Shown in pieces: positions 28,465-37,862 of a DNA stretch of 64,000 nucleotides (position 1 is the first letter of the stretch; every line of letters starts with the position of its first letter). Source of the stretch: JADKAV01 sp963733395 (lineage in GTDB: Bacteria; Actinomycetota; Actinomycetes; S36-B12; UBA10799); NCBI GenBank assembly GCA_963733395.1, contig CAVTCZ010000005.1, positions 186,001 to 250,000 of the forward strand, given 5' to 3'. The position numbers were made by a program, and so were the translations under genes. The notes beneath the pieces are model-generated. The model ran no database searches. It was given only the letters and a program-made list of their open reading frames with translations, and had not been told where the DNA came from.

Positions 28465-29727
28465 ATGTCCACTTTGTCCAGTAGTCGCGACCGCCGCCGG
28501 ATGCGTTTCGTAGCCGCGTCGATGGTGCTCGGCCTGGCCGCGGGCGCGACCTCACTGCCTGCGCATTCCGACGACATCAACGAACAGGTTGCGGCGGCCT
28601 CGGACGATCTCGCTCGGGCCGATGCCAAGGTCGAAGCCGCGATCAAGAAACTGGAGACGGCCCAGCGGGAACTGCCCAGCGCCCGCAAGGAACTCGCGGC
28701 CGCGCAGTCGGAACTGACCCAGGCGCAGGAGAGCAAAGCCGCCGCGGACGTGAAGGTGGCAACCGCAATCGCGAAGGTCGCCAAGGCCAAGCAGGAGATC
28801 GCGGAGACCGAGCAGCAGATCGCCTATCTGGAGCGGCGGATCGGGCTCATGGCCCGCGAGGTCTACCAGCAGGGCGGCTCGATGTCCGAGGTCGAGATCC
28901 TGCTGGACTCCCAAGATCCTGGCGACTTCGCCTCCCGGCTGGAGGCGTTGCGCTCCATCGCCCAGGGCAACAACAACACCCTCACCGACCTTGACGCCGC
29001 CAAAGCGCAGTTGAACATCAAGCTCGCGAGCCTGAAACTGCTCGAGCAGGAGGCGGAGGACGCCCAGGCCGAGGCGCAGCAGCAGGTCGAGAAGGCGGCC
29101 GCGGCCAAGGCCCGAGCCGATGCCGCCAAGGCCAAGATCGACGAGCTCGTGGCCGCCCGGGCCTCCGCGCTGCGCGACGCCAAGGACCGCAAGGCCGCAG
29201 TGCGCAAGCAGTACAACGCGCTGAAGGTCGAGCAGGAGCGCATCGCCGCGATCGCGCGTGCCGCTGCCGCGAAGGCGTCCAACGGTCAGTCCGGCATCCC
29301 GGTCAACATCGGTCCCGGTGGCCTGGCGTGGCCGGCCCCGGGTGCTCCGGTGTCGGGAAACGTCGGGCCCCGTATCCACCCGGTCTACGGATACCGTTCC
29401 TGCCACACCGGCACCGACATCGGGGCCGGGGACGGCGCACCCATCCTGGCCGCAGCCGACGGCGTCGTCGTCTCTGTGGAGAACGGCGGACCGTATGGTC
29501 TGCACACCCTGGTGCAGCACGGTTCCGGCATCTCGACGATGTACGCCCACCAGAGTTCCACGGCCGTCAGCGTGGGCCAGAAGGTGAAACGCGGACAGGT
29601 CATCGGCCGGGTGGGTTCCACCGGCTGGTCAACCGGCCCGCACCTGCACTTCGAGGTACACGTCAACGGCACCCCCTATGACCCGATGGGTTGGTTCGGC
29701 GGCACCAAGGGTCCGGTGCGGTGTTGA
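28465..29727 (+). CDS. Secreted coiled-coil M23 peptidoglycan peptidase (EnvC/RipC-like)
   Basis: Secreted protein of 420 residues with a signal peptide (about 1-35), a very long Ala/Glu/Lys-rich coiled coil (about 36-275) and a C-terminal LytM/M23 domain. The zinc ligands are present: His314 and Asp318 in HTGTD, and HLH (393-395), so the enzyme should be active rather than an EnvC-type activator. Position right after ftsX and the EnvC-like coiled coil suggest that FtsEX controls it during division. Confidence 0.92.
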   Translation: MSTLSSSRDRRRMRFVAASMVLGLAAGATSLPAHSDDINEQVAAASDDLARADAKVEAAIKKLETAQRELPSARKELAAAQSELTQAQESKAAADVKVATAIAKVAKAKQEIAETEQQIAYLERRIGLMAREVYQQGGSMSEVEILLDSQDPGDFASRLEALRSIAQGNNNTLTDLDAAKAQLNIKLASLKLLEQEAEDAQAEAQQQVEKAAAAKARADAAKAKIDELVAARASALRDAKDRKAAVRKQYNALKVEQERIAAIARAAAAKASNGQSGIPVNIGPGGLAWPAPGAPVSGNVGPRIHPVYGYRSCHTGTDIGAGDGAPILAAADGVVVSVENGGPYGLHTLVQHGSGISTMYAHQSSTAVSVGQKVKRGQVIGRVGSTGWSTGPHLHFEVHVNGTPYDPMGWFGGTKGPVRC

Positions 29728-29730
29728 TCG

Positions 29731-30207
29731 ATGGTCAAGGAACAAGGCCGTAAGGTCATCACGGTCAATCGTCGCGCGCGTCATGACTACGCCATCGAGG
29801 ACACCTGGGAGGCGGGCATCGTCCTGCATGGGACCGAGGTCAAGTCGTTGCGTGCCGGTCGGGCATCGCTGGTGGACGGGTTCGCGGAGGTCCGCGACGG
29901 CGAGGTGTGGCTGCTCAATGTGCATATCCCCGAGTACGACCAGGGCACGTGGACGAACCACGAACCCCGCCGCCCGCGCAAACTGCTCCTGCACGCCCAC
30001 GAGATCAACCGGCTGATCGGCAAGACGAAGCAGAGCGGGTTGACGCTGGTACCGATGCAGTTGTACTTCAAGGACGGCAAGGCGAAGGTCGAGATCGGCC
30101 TCGGGCGCGGCAAGAAGACACACGACAAGCGGCAGGACATCGCGACGCGCGAGGCGAAGCGCGATGCGGAGCGGGCCGCCGCGGACGCCCGGCGCAGTGC
30201 TCGCTGA
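29731..30207 (+). CDS. smpB: SsrA-binding protein SmpB
   Basis: Protein of 158 residues that binds tmRNA and carries it to stalled ribosomes. The oligonucleotide-binding barrel is recognisable (VITVNRRARHDYAIEDTWEA, GTEVKSLRAGRASL), and the C-terminal tail (GKKTHDKRQDIATREAKRD) is the part that enters the mRNA channel. It starts 4 bases after the M23 peptidase gene. Its RNA partner ssrA lies 3.6 kb downstream. Confidence 0.97.
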   Translation: MVKEQGRKVITVNRRARHDYAIEDTWEAGIVLHGTEVKSLRAGRASLVDGFAEVRDGEVWLLNVHIPEYDQGTWTNHEPRRPRKLLLHAHEINRLIGKTKQSGLTLVPMQLYFKDGKAKVEIGLGRGKKTHDKRQDIATREAKRDAERAAADARRSAR

Positions 30208-31066
30208 CTCAGATCTGCCGGCGCTCTGGCGGGACCTCGGCATTCCGGGTGTCATCGACGTGCACACCCACTTCCTGCCCGAGCCGGTGATGCGGGCGGT
30301 GTGGGCCTACTTCGACGAGGCGCAGGCCAACTACGGGATCGCGTGGCCCATCACGTACCGCGGCGACGATGAGGCGCGCTTGGCGCACCTGCGGGCGATA
30401 GGCGTCCGGCAATTCACCTCGCTGGTCTACGCCCACAAGCCGGGCATGGCGAACTGGCTCAACCGCTGGGCGCTGGACTTCGCTGCGGGGGTGCCGGAGT
30501 GCCTGCCGACGGCCACGTTCTATCCCGAGGACGACGTGCTGGAGTACGTGGTCGATGCCGTGGAGCGGGGTGCCCGGCTCTTCAAGGTGCACCTGCAGGT
30601 GGGCGACTTCGATCCGCGCGATCCGCAGTTGGAGCCCGTGTGGGGTCTGCTGGCCGAAGCCCGGGTGCCGGTGCTCATCCACTGTGGCTCCGCGCCGCTG
30701 CCGGGCAGGTTCACCGGTCCCGGACCGATCGGCGAGGTGATGGCGCGTCACCCCGACCTGCGGGTCATCGTGGCGCACCTCGGCGCGGGCGAGTTCGCTG
30801 AGTTCCTGGCCATGACCGGCCAGCGGCCCAACACCTGGCTGGACACGACGATGGGCCTCACGGACTTCATGGAACGCCTGCAGCCCTTCCCGCCCGCCCT
30901 CCTCGGTGATCTGCGGGCGTTGTCCAGCGACGGGCGGGTGCTGTTCGGTTCCGACTTCCCGAACATCCCGTACCCGTTCGCGCATCAAGTCGAGGTGCTG
31001 GCCGACCACGGTCTGGACATGCCCGAACTGCTGTGGCATGCGCCAGCGCGGATGTTCGGTTTGTGA
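30197..31066 (+). CDS. Amidohydrolase-2 family protein
   Basis: Metal-dependent hydrolase or decarboxylase of about 289 residues. The HxH metal motif is in VIDVHTHFLP, a second His in VLIHCGSAP, a third in VIVAHLGAG and the catalytic Asp in LFGSDFPNIPY. This is the Amidohydrolase_2 pattern (ACMSD-like). GTG start inside the last codons of smpB; the open frame runs a little further upstream. The reaction cannot be named from sequence alone. Confidence 0.88.
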   Translation: MLADSDLPALWRDLGIPGVIDVHTHFLPEPVMRAVWAYFDEAQANYGIAWPITYRGDDEARLAHLRAIGVRQFTSLVYAHKPGMANWLNRWALDFAAGVPECLPTATFYPEDDVLEYVVDAVERGARLFKVHLQVGDFDPRDPQLEPVWGLLAEARVPVLIHCGSAPLPGRFTGPGPIGEVMARHPDLRVIVAHLGAGEFAEFLAMTGQRPNTWLDTTMGLTDFMERLQPFPPALLGDLRALSSDGRVLFGSDFPNIPYPFAHQVEVLADHGLDMPELLWHAPARMFGL

Positions 31067-31389
31067 TTGGTTCGTCGGCCGCGCGCGCCACAGCTCGGGG
31101 ACCGGCGCCGAGTGACCCGGTGATGACTGGGCGAGCGAACTTCGGGCCGATTCCGGCCACCGGTGGCCGGAATCGGCCACAAGTTTCCGGGTAGCGATGC
31201 TGGGCCCTGGTGGGCCGCCCGTTCAGTCGGGAGAATGGCGCTGACCCTTGCCCGGGAGCGTGGGTTCAGTTCCGGACAGTCGGTTCGCCGCGGGGGTCAC
31301 GTCGGTGCTGTCTGGTGGGGTCAAGGGGACACTCTCGGACAGGTGCCGCCTGCGCGGGACCGCCCGGACCGGGGTTGTGCACAACCGGT
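31067..31389. other. Convergent intergenic region
   Basis: About 320 bases between the amidohydrolase and the reverse-strand monooxygenase. Apart from the palindromic element no gene or motif was recognised. Confidence 0.55.
31137..31186. repeat. 50-bp palindromic element, copy A
   Basis: Contains a perfect 34-bp palindrome at 31145-31178, centred on CACC/GGTG. The whole element runs from GAACTTCGGG to AAGTTT and matches a second copy at 59494-59543 at 42 of 50 positions. Both copies lie between convergent genes. Confidence 0.85.
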
Positions 31390-32842
31390 TCAGGCCCGTG
31401 ACGCCACCCGTCGTCGTGTCCCCTTCAGGTACTTGCCCAGGTCCGTGCGCATGGTCGTCGCAGCGTCGAGCACGTAGTTCTGGCGCATCCGCCACGGCGC
31501 CCGGGTGCCCTGCCGCGGCAGGTCCGCCGCACCGCGCTGGATGTACCCCGACTGCAGATCCATCAACGGCCGGGCGTCGAGTTCCTGGTGCGGCTGGGGG
31601 ACGACGGCGGCGTAGCCCTGCTCGTCCATCCAGTTGAGCACCTTGCAGACCAACCGTGACGTCAGGTCGGCGCGCAGCGTCCACGAGGCGTTCGTGTAGC
31701 CGACCGCGAAGGCGAAGTTGGGCATGCCGGTGATCATCGCGCCCAGCAGGACGAACTGCTCGGGCAGGCGCACCGGCTCGCCGTCCACTGTCGGTGCGAT
31801 GCCACCGTTGGGCTGCAGTTTCAAACCGGTCGCGGTGACGATGATGTCGGCCTCGAGCACGCGGCCCGACGTCAACCGGATGCCCTCGGCCACGAAGGTC
31901 TCGATGTGGTCGGTCACGACGTCGGCCTTGCCGGACTTGATCGCCTCGAAGAGATCCCCGTTGGGGGCGATGCAGACCCGCTGGTCCCACACGTTGTACG
32001 TCGGCGTGAAGTGCTCGTCGACCAGTCGCTCGTCACCGAGTTGCTTGACCGCCAACCGGTGCAGCAGCTTCGCCGCACGATCCGGGTAGCGGCGGCTGAA
32101 CTGGTAGAACGCCGTGCTGAAGCCGATGTTCTTGGCCCGGATCAGGCGATGCGCCAGTCGCGGCGACAGGTACTTGCGCGCGATGTCGGCCAGCGGGTCG
32201 GTCCGGGGCAGCGGGCTGATCCAGGTGGGGGAGCGCTGCAGCATCGTGATGTGGGCGACGTCCGGGGCCATCGCCGGGATGAGCGTGACTGCGGTGGCGC
32301 CGGAACCGATCACCACCACACGTTTGCCCGAGTAGTCGAGGTCCTCGGGCCAGAACTGCGGGTGCACGATGCGTGCCGGTGAAGTCGTCCATGCCGGGGA
32401 AGTCCGGGAGGTAGCCCTCGTCGTAGCTGTAGTAACCGCCGCAGGAGTAGAGGAAGTTGCAGGTGAGGGTGCGGCCGTCGGCGAGGCTGAGGTTCCAGGT
32501 CGAGGTCGCGGTGTCGAAGTCCGCGGCGGTCAGTTTGCTGTTGAACTGGATGTGCTCGTCGATGCCGAACTCGGCCGCCGTGTCCTCGATGTAGCGCTTG
32601 ATCGCCGGCCCGTCGGCCAGTGCCTTCGGATCGCGCCACGGCTTGAACTGGAAGCCGAAGGTGAACAGGTCGGAGTCGGAGCGGATGCCCGGGTAGCGGA
32701 AGAGGTCCCAGGTGCCGCCCATCTCGCTGCGGGCCTCGAGGATCGTGTAGGTCTTGTCCGGGCACAGGGTCTGCAGCCGGTAGCCCGCGTCGATGCCGGA
32801 CAGGCCGGCGCCGATCACGACGACGTCGAAGTCGGTGCTCAT
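31390..32842 (-). CDS. Flavin monooxygenase, Baeyer-Villiger type, one frameshift
   Basis: Two reading frames make one protein of about 483 residues. The first (from ATG 32842) has the FAD site VVVIGAGLSGIDAGYRL and the GGTWD motif; the second starts near 32370 and has the NADP site VVVIGSGATAV. The break falls in the Baeyer-Villiger fingerprint: removal of one base near 32371 restores FTGTIVHPQFWPEDLDY (FxGxxxHxxxW). The span is 1453 bases (3n+1). These enzymes insert oxygen next to a ketone or oxidise N/S; the substrate is unknown. Confidence 0.85.
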
Positions 32843-32908
32843 GGCTCAAGTGTGGCCGTGCGGGGGACATCGCTGCGGATCGCCCCCGGACTGGTCGATG
32901 ATGCAGGA

Positions 32909-33775
32909 GTGATCTCCGCAATCCTCGCCGTCGCCGCACTGGCCGGATGCCCGGTCTTCCCTGCCGACAACTACTGGAACACGCCGGTGACGGGCCTGCC
33001 GGTCCATCCCTCGTCGCGTTCGTGGCTGGACGCGATCGGAGATGCAGACCTGCATCCTGATTTCGGCGGTCCCGCGTATGGGATCCCGATCACCGTCACG
33101 GCCAAGAAGGCCCGGACAAGAGTGCGATTCGACTACTCGGACGAGAGCGACCACGTGCGCTACCCGTTGCGGGCCGGCACCCGGATCGAGCAGGGCAGCG
33201 ACCGGCACACGGTTGTGATCGACCGGAAGCGTTGCCGCCTCTACGAGACGTGGAACACCCGCCGCACGCCCGCAGGCTGGCGGGCCGGGTCGGGAGCGGT
33301 CTGGAACCTGCGGTCCAACGCCCTGCGACCCGCGGGCTGGACGTCCGCGGATGCCGCCGGACTGCCGATACTGCCCGGACTGCTGCGCTGGTCCGAGGTG
33401 CGCTCCGGCCGGGTCGACCACGCCGTCCGGTTCACTGCGCCGACAACGGCCCCGGAGTACATCTGGCCGGCGAGGCACCAAGCCGGCGATGATCCGTCCT
33501 CGCCGCCGATGGGCGCACGCTTCCGCTTGCGGGCGGACTTCGACATGACCGGTTTCTCGCAGAACGCGCGCACCGTACTCACGGCGATGAAGGAGTACGG
33601 CTTGGTGCTGGCGGACAACGGCGCTGCGTGGTACTTCCAGGGCGCGACGAATCCCGCCTGGCCGGAGAGCCTGCTCGACGAGTTGAAGACCGTCCCCAGT
33701 GATGCGTTCGAGGCGGTGGACACCAGTGGGCTGAAGGTCGCTGCAGACTCCGGGCAAGCCAGGCCCGCGGAATAG
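32909..33775 (+). CDS. Secreted protein of unknown function
   Basis: About 288 residues. The short hydrophobic N-terminus VISAILAVAALAG with Cys-Pro after it suggests a signal peptide or lipoprotein-like start. The mature part begins FPADNYWNTPV and contains PAYGIPITV, HTVVIDRKRC and several Trp/Tyr-rich turns, a pattern I associate with a family of secreted actinobacterial proteins without known function. GTG start chosen; a GTG 18 codons earlier is possible. It diverges from the flavin monooxygenase. Confidence 0.7.
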   Translation: MISAILAVAALAGCPVFPADNYWNTPVTGLPVHPSSRSWLDAIGDADLHPDFGGPAYGIPITVTAKKARTRVRFDYSDESDHVRYPLRAGTRIEQGSDRHTVVIDRKRCRLYETWNTRRTPAGWRAGSGAVWNLRSNALRPAGWTSADAAGLPILPGLLRWSEVRSGRVDHAVRFTAPTTAPEYIWPARHQAGDDPSSPPMGARFRLRADFDMTGFSQNARTVLTAMKEYGLVLADNGAAWYFQGATNPAWPESLLDELKTVPSDAFEAVDTSGLKVAADSGQARPAE

Positions 33776-33848
33776 CCCGGCGGGGGTGGGCGTTTAGTCA
33801 GTAGACCGGTGTCGTAGGGCGCCGGTAGTGTGGAAGCACAACTCAACA

Positions 33849-34213
33849 GGGGGTGAACGGTTTCGACAGCGGATGCTTCGACGAGAGAAGCGGGCTGAGG
33901 ACGACGGTTATCTCATTAACGATCCGTCAAAAACACAAGTGCCGATACTAATCGCGCTGACTTCGCCCTCGCTGCCTAAGCGAGCGTGAGTCCGTCGGCC
34001 TACGGGTGCCTTCCCCGTAGTCCCCGGCGTCATTTAGAGGGCTTGCTGAGCGCCCCGGTCACGGGGGTGTGAGGGACTCCAACAGTGACGTAGGCCGTGT
34101 TGGCGGATGGGTCGCACGAACCCGCCAGGCTGAATGCACCACACCGCGACTGCGCCCGGAGAATGCTCTGATTTGTACCGTTGGACCCGGGTTCGATTCC
34201 CGGCACCTCCACA
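33849..34213 (+). ncRNA. ssrA: tmRNA (ssrA)
   Basis: Transfer-messenger RNA that frees stalled ribosomes together with SmpB. The 5' end GGGGGTGAACGGTTTCGAC pairs with the 3' end (GGCACCTCC, before ACA) as an acceptor stem, and TTCGATTC forms the T loop. The tag reading frame lies at 33929-33979: Lys-Asn-Thr-Ser-Ala-Asp-Thr-Asn-Arg-Ala-Asp-Phe-Ala-Leu-Ala-Ala, then TAA. The ALAA end is the usual degradation signal. The exact 3' end is uncertain by a few bases because CCA is not fully encoded. Confidence 0.95.
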
Positions 34214-34214
34214 A
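34198..34214. repeat. 17-bp repeat at the tmRNA 3' end, copy 1 (possible att site)
   Basis: TCCCGGCACCTCCACAA forms the last part of the tmRNA T arm and acceptor stem. An identical copy lies 111 bases downstream. Confidence 0.75.
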
Positions 34215-34252
34215 GACGAAAGACCCCCAAGGCTTGGGGGGTCCTTCGTCTT
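34213..34252 (+). terminator. Terminator of tmRNA
   Basis: AAGACGAAAGACCCCCAAG pairs with CTTGGGGGGTCCTTCGTCTT, a near-perfect stem of about 19 bp directly after the tmRNA 3' end, ending in CTTGTT. This is one of the clearest intrinsic terminators in the window. Confidence 0.85.
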
Positions 34253-34308
34253 GTTCGGGGTTTGCACGGCGGGAATCGGGAGGAGCCGGCCGGAGGTCGG
34301 CCGACGGC

Positions 34309-34325
34309 TCCCGGCACCTCCACAA
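34309..34325. repeat. 17-bp repeat of the tmRNA 3' end, copy 2 (possible att remnant)
   Basis: Exact copy of the 17 bases at 34198-34214, outside any RNA gene. Such a duplication is what integration of an element into ssrA leaves behind. No integrase gene is present between the copies or nearby. Confidence 0.6.
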
Positions 34326-34665
34326 TGCCTTCCGGTTCCTGCGACTGGGTGGACGCCTCGCGATCTCCGACATCGTGTGAGCCGTCCCCTGCCCGCAGAA
34401 CTCAATCGGTCACGGCGCTCCCGGCAGATTGCGCAGTCTGGCAACGTAATTGCCGCGTTGTGCGAGCATCGATGCAGCGTCGTCGCCGAATCGGCGTGGC
34501 CACCCGGGCACCTGCTCCTTCGACAGCGGCCGTGATCAGAGGAGGTCGATTGTTGATGCGCGCCGAATGTCCCAGAGGTGCTGGCGGCAATTCCCCACCT
34601 GTGGGTTGGTGCGACTGAAGCCGCGGTGAGTGCGGCCAGGGCATTTCCCGAGGTGCCGGTCGGAT
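34326..34665. other. Intergenic stretch without a recognisable gene
   Basis: About 340 bases between the tmRNA region and the end of the double FAD oxidase gene. Reverse-strand open frames here are extensions or shadows. No repeat, RNA or promoter was recognised. Confidence 0.55.
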
Positions 34666-37600
34666 CTACCCCACCCCTCCGACCGTCTCCGCCCGCGCGT
34701 AGAAGAACGGATCCGACGCCGACTGCGGATCCAGCGCCGCCTTGATCCGGGCCAGCCACACGTCGTAGTTCCCGCACGCGGGCCCGAACGTCCGGTTCGC
34801 TTCCTCGCCGAAGGCGGCGATGGGTACGCCCATGGCCCGCTCGATGGCATCGTGCACGCCGGTTTCCACCAGTTCCCGTGCGGCCATGGCCGATTCCGGC
34901 CGGCCCGGGTCGTACAGGATGATGCCTTCCAGGTATCCGAGATGGCCGCCCTCGAACGTCCCGCCCGAACCCAGGTCGCCGCCGTCGTCGAGGATCAATC
35001 CCTTCCGGATGTAAGGCTGTTTGAGCTGCGCCACGTACTCCGCCTGGGTGTGCGCCAGGTCCCAGGTGTCGAACGCGCCGAGCATGGTCGCCATCCCCTG
35101 GGACGGCCGGAAGGCCGCCTGGGTGTTGTTGGCGCAGCGGAACAGCAGCCAGAACAAGGTGGACTGCTTTGAGCGCAGCAAGTCCTTCCAGAACGGCAGG
35201 TGCTGAACCCCGTCCTGCAGGACCGGGAAGCGCCGCATCACAGCCAGCGGGTCTTGCGCCCTGCGGGTCAGCCGGCCGGCCACCTTCAGGACCGCCGGAC
35301 GCAGTGGCAGGTTCATCGGGATGATCACGCCGCCGGTCTCCCGCAGGATCTGCCGCAAGGCCTGCATCTTCCAGGCGAACTCGGCATCGGACGCGGAGAA
35401 GATCGCCGTGCTGATGATGTCCCCGCCGATCTTCTGGAAGATGCCGCTGTCCAGCGCGACCTTCAACTCCTGGTTGTTGTCGGTCAGTCCGAGGGCGGCG
35501 AAGAACATCGGGGTGCGGAACTCCCCGTGGTTCAGTTCCGCTTCGCCCATCTTGTAGCCGGCTTCCCTCTCCGCCGCCCGGGATGGGAACGCGACAGCGT
35601 TCAGGGCGCAGCGCGGCGGCACCTGTTTCAGCACGTACTTCGGCGATTGCCCTTCCACCTCCCATTCCCGCGGGCCGTCCCACTTGTAGAGCTTGATGGC
35701 GCAGCGGGTGAACACCCCCAGCCCCCCGAAGGTTCCCTGGAAGCCGCGCACGATGCCGCGCATGGACGGACCGGGACCATCGGGTGAGAACCAGCCGCAC
35801 CCGGACCCGGCGCTGCCGATCGTGAGGACCTCACCGGTCGGCAGGACCCACTGGACCCCCAGCAGGTTCCTGCCCGAGTAGCTGGTCGCCGCGCCGCTGA
35901 CCCCGTACCCCCAGGCCGCGGCGTGCGATGCCAGCAGGGAGTGGTTCGCCCCCGACGAGACGATGTGGCAGTTCAAGCCACGCTTCACGATCTCCGTCTG
36001 CAACTGAATGGCCAGCACGTAGGGCTCGACCACCGCGACCTGATTCTCATAGTCGATCTCGACGATGTGATTCATCCGCTTCAGGTCCAGGATGATGACG
36101 TCCTCCTGGGACGCGGCGGCCGCGCAGTGGAACCCGGTCGAGATGGGCTTGGCCATGTACGGGCTGCTCGAGCAGAAGCGCATCACCTCCTGCACCTGGG
36201 CGGTCGTCTTGGGCAGCACCACCGCCGCCGGGCGCGGCAGCCACTGCGAACCGTCCTTGTTGATGATCTCCGGATTCATGTAGAACGCGTAGGTGTCCCG
36301 GACGCAGGGTGCCGTGGTGATCCACTGCTCACCCACCACGTCCTCGAGGTCCGACAGTTGCCTGCTGACCGGTGCGGCCGTGGGCGGGGTCTCCGCCGGA
36401 GTGAACCACTTGCCGCGCTGCAGAATCTGGTTGGGATCGAAGATCCCTTTGATGATGCTCGCCAGACGGGTGTTGGCCGGGTTCTGCTCCCATACCAGTT
36501 CGGCCGCAGAACCGTACGGGCGGCTGAAGAACGCCCCCGCCCCCATGAGGCGGACGACGGCCTCACGTTCGAGATCGCGGAGGCGATCTGTGGCACCCGG
36601 CTCGAATGGAACCATCACCTCCATGTGGCAGGCGTGGTTCTGCACCTCCGGCTGGACGTACACACCGATCTCGTCGCGGGAGATGCCGTACTCGGCCGCG
36701 GTGTCGGCGAACACGTTCAGCAGGGCGGGCAGGCGGTCGAGGGTGGACTGGAAGAAGATCGACAGGCACCCGCCGCGCAGGCTGTCGCGCCAGTCGGTTT
36801 CACCGCAGACGTGGGTCGCCCGCTCGAACAACGCGGCTGCCGACAGATGGCCGATGCCGGGCCGCAGCCACAGGTCGGCGCGCTGCAGCGATCTGCTCGA
36901 TGTCCTGCTTGTGGTACGCCAGCCGTTCCGGTCGGCAGGCGTTCGAAACCGGCGATGGTCTGCAGGCAGACGAATTCCGGCAGCGACGACCGCATCCCCG
37001 TGAAGGCGCGAGTGTCGCCGCGGCACATCAACAGCGACGCGGCGGTCCGGTTCAGGATGAACGACTGCTCGCCGAGCAGCCCGCGCTGCACGGCGTAGAC
37101 GTAGTCCTGCAGGTCCTCCAGGCGCTCGGCACCGACCAGGAAGGTCTCCTGCACGCCTGGCATGATCTCGGTGCGCAGCGTGATCCAGTCGACGATGCCC
37201 ATCGTGCCCTGCGCGCCCTGCACCACACGATGGAAGTCCGTCTGCGAGGGTCCGCCGGGATGCTTCTGCGCCCCGCCCGACTGCCGCTGCTGCTCGATGC
37301 TGCCCGGGCCGCCCGCGGCGCCGGTGCGGAAGCGTTCGCCGCTGCCGAAGAAGAACTCGGTGCTGGCGGCAGGGTCGCCGCTATCCCATTGCTTGTTCGC
37401 CCAGGTGCCTGGTTCCCGATCCATCACGGCGGCCAGCACGCTCTTCCCGCTGCGGGGCGCCAACGGGGTGGGAAGGGTCATGCCATGGTCGGCGAGGACG
37501 GCCGCGAGCTCCGCGTAAGTCACCCCTGGCTCGATCCGGCACACCCGGTTGCGGCGGTCGACCAGATCGATCCGCTTCCAGCCGGACAGATCGATCAGGA

Positions 37601-37862
37601 TGTGCTCGCCCTCGTTGGTGATACCACCTCGTCGATGGCTGCCGGCCGACGATGTCACCGCCAGGCTCAGGCCGGTCTGGTTGGCATGGTGGATCAGCGC
37701 CGCCAGTTCTTCGTCGTTCCCGGGACGCACGATGCACAGCGGAGGATGGCCTTGCTGCTGCAGTCCGTACCGGGCGGACGCGTCCAACTCGGCGGGGTCG
37801 GTGCTCACGGAACCGGCGGGTACGAGTTCTTGCAGGCTGGCGATGAGTCCGGTCGCAGTCAT
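34666..37862 (-). CDS. Tandem double FAD-linked oxidase (two VAO-type modules), two frameshifts
   Basis: Apparent single polypeptide of about 1060 residues made of two FAD-binding (PCMH/VAO-type) oxidase modules. Module 1 (37862 to about 36420) has PLCIVRPGNDEELAALI, RIEPGVTYAEL and QGAQGTMGIVDW and ends with GIFDPNQILQRGKWF, the usual C-terminal end of this fold. Module 2 (about 36420-34666) starts again with PRPAAVVLPKTTAQVQEVM, VVEPYVLAIQLQTE and GFQGTFGGLGVFTR. Two indels near 36900-36940 break module 1 (about 20 residues lie in a third frame: ERLAYHKQDIEQIAA). The span is 3n+2, as two insertions would give. Its ATG overlaps the stop of the Fe-S gene (ATGA). Substrate unknown. Confidence 0.78.

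Noticed and set aside
34880..34910. Third copy of the 50-bp palindrome (GGCCGATTCCGGCCGG in the FAD gene)
   Set aside because: Only a short core matches, it lies within coding sequence and the flanks do not align.
34034..35800. Long reverse-strand open frame across the tmRNA 3' end, with GAGNRTRVQRYKSEHSPG-type sequence
   Set aside because: This is the antisense reading of a tRNA-like 3' end, a well-known source of false proteins; the tmRNA and the FAD oxidase explain the DNA.
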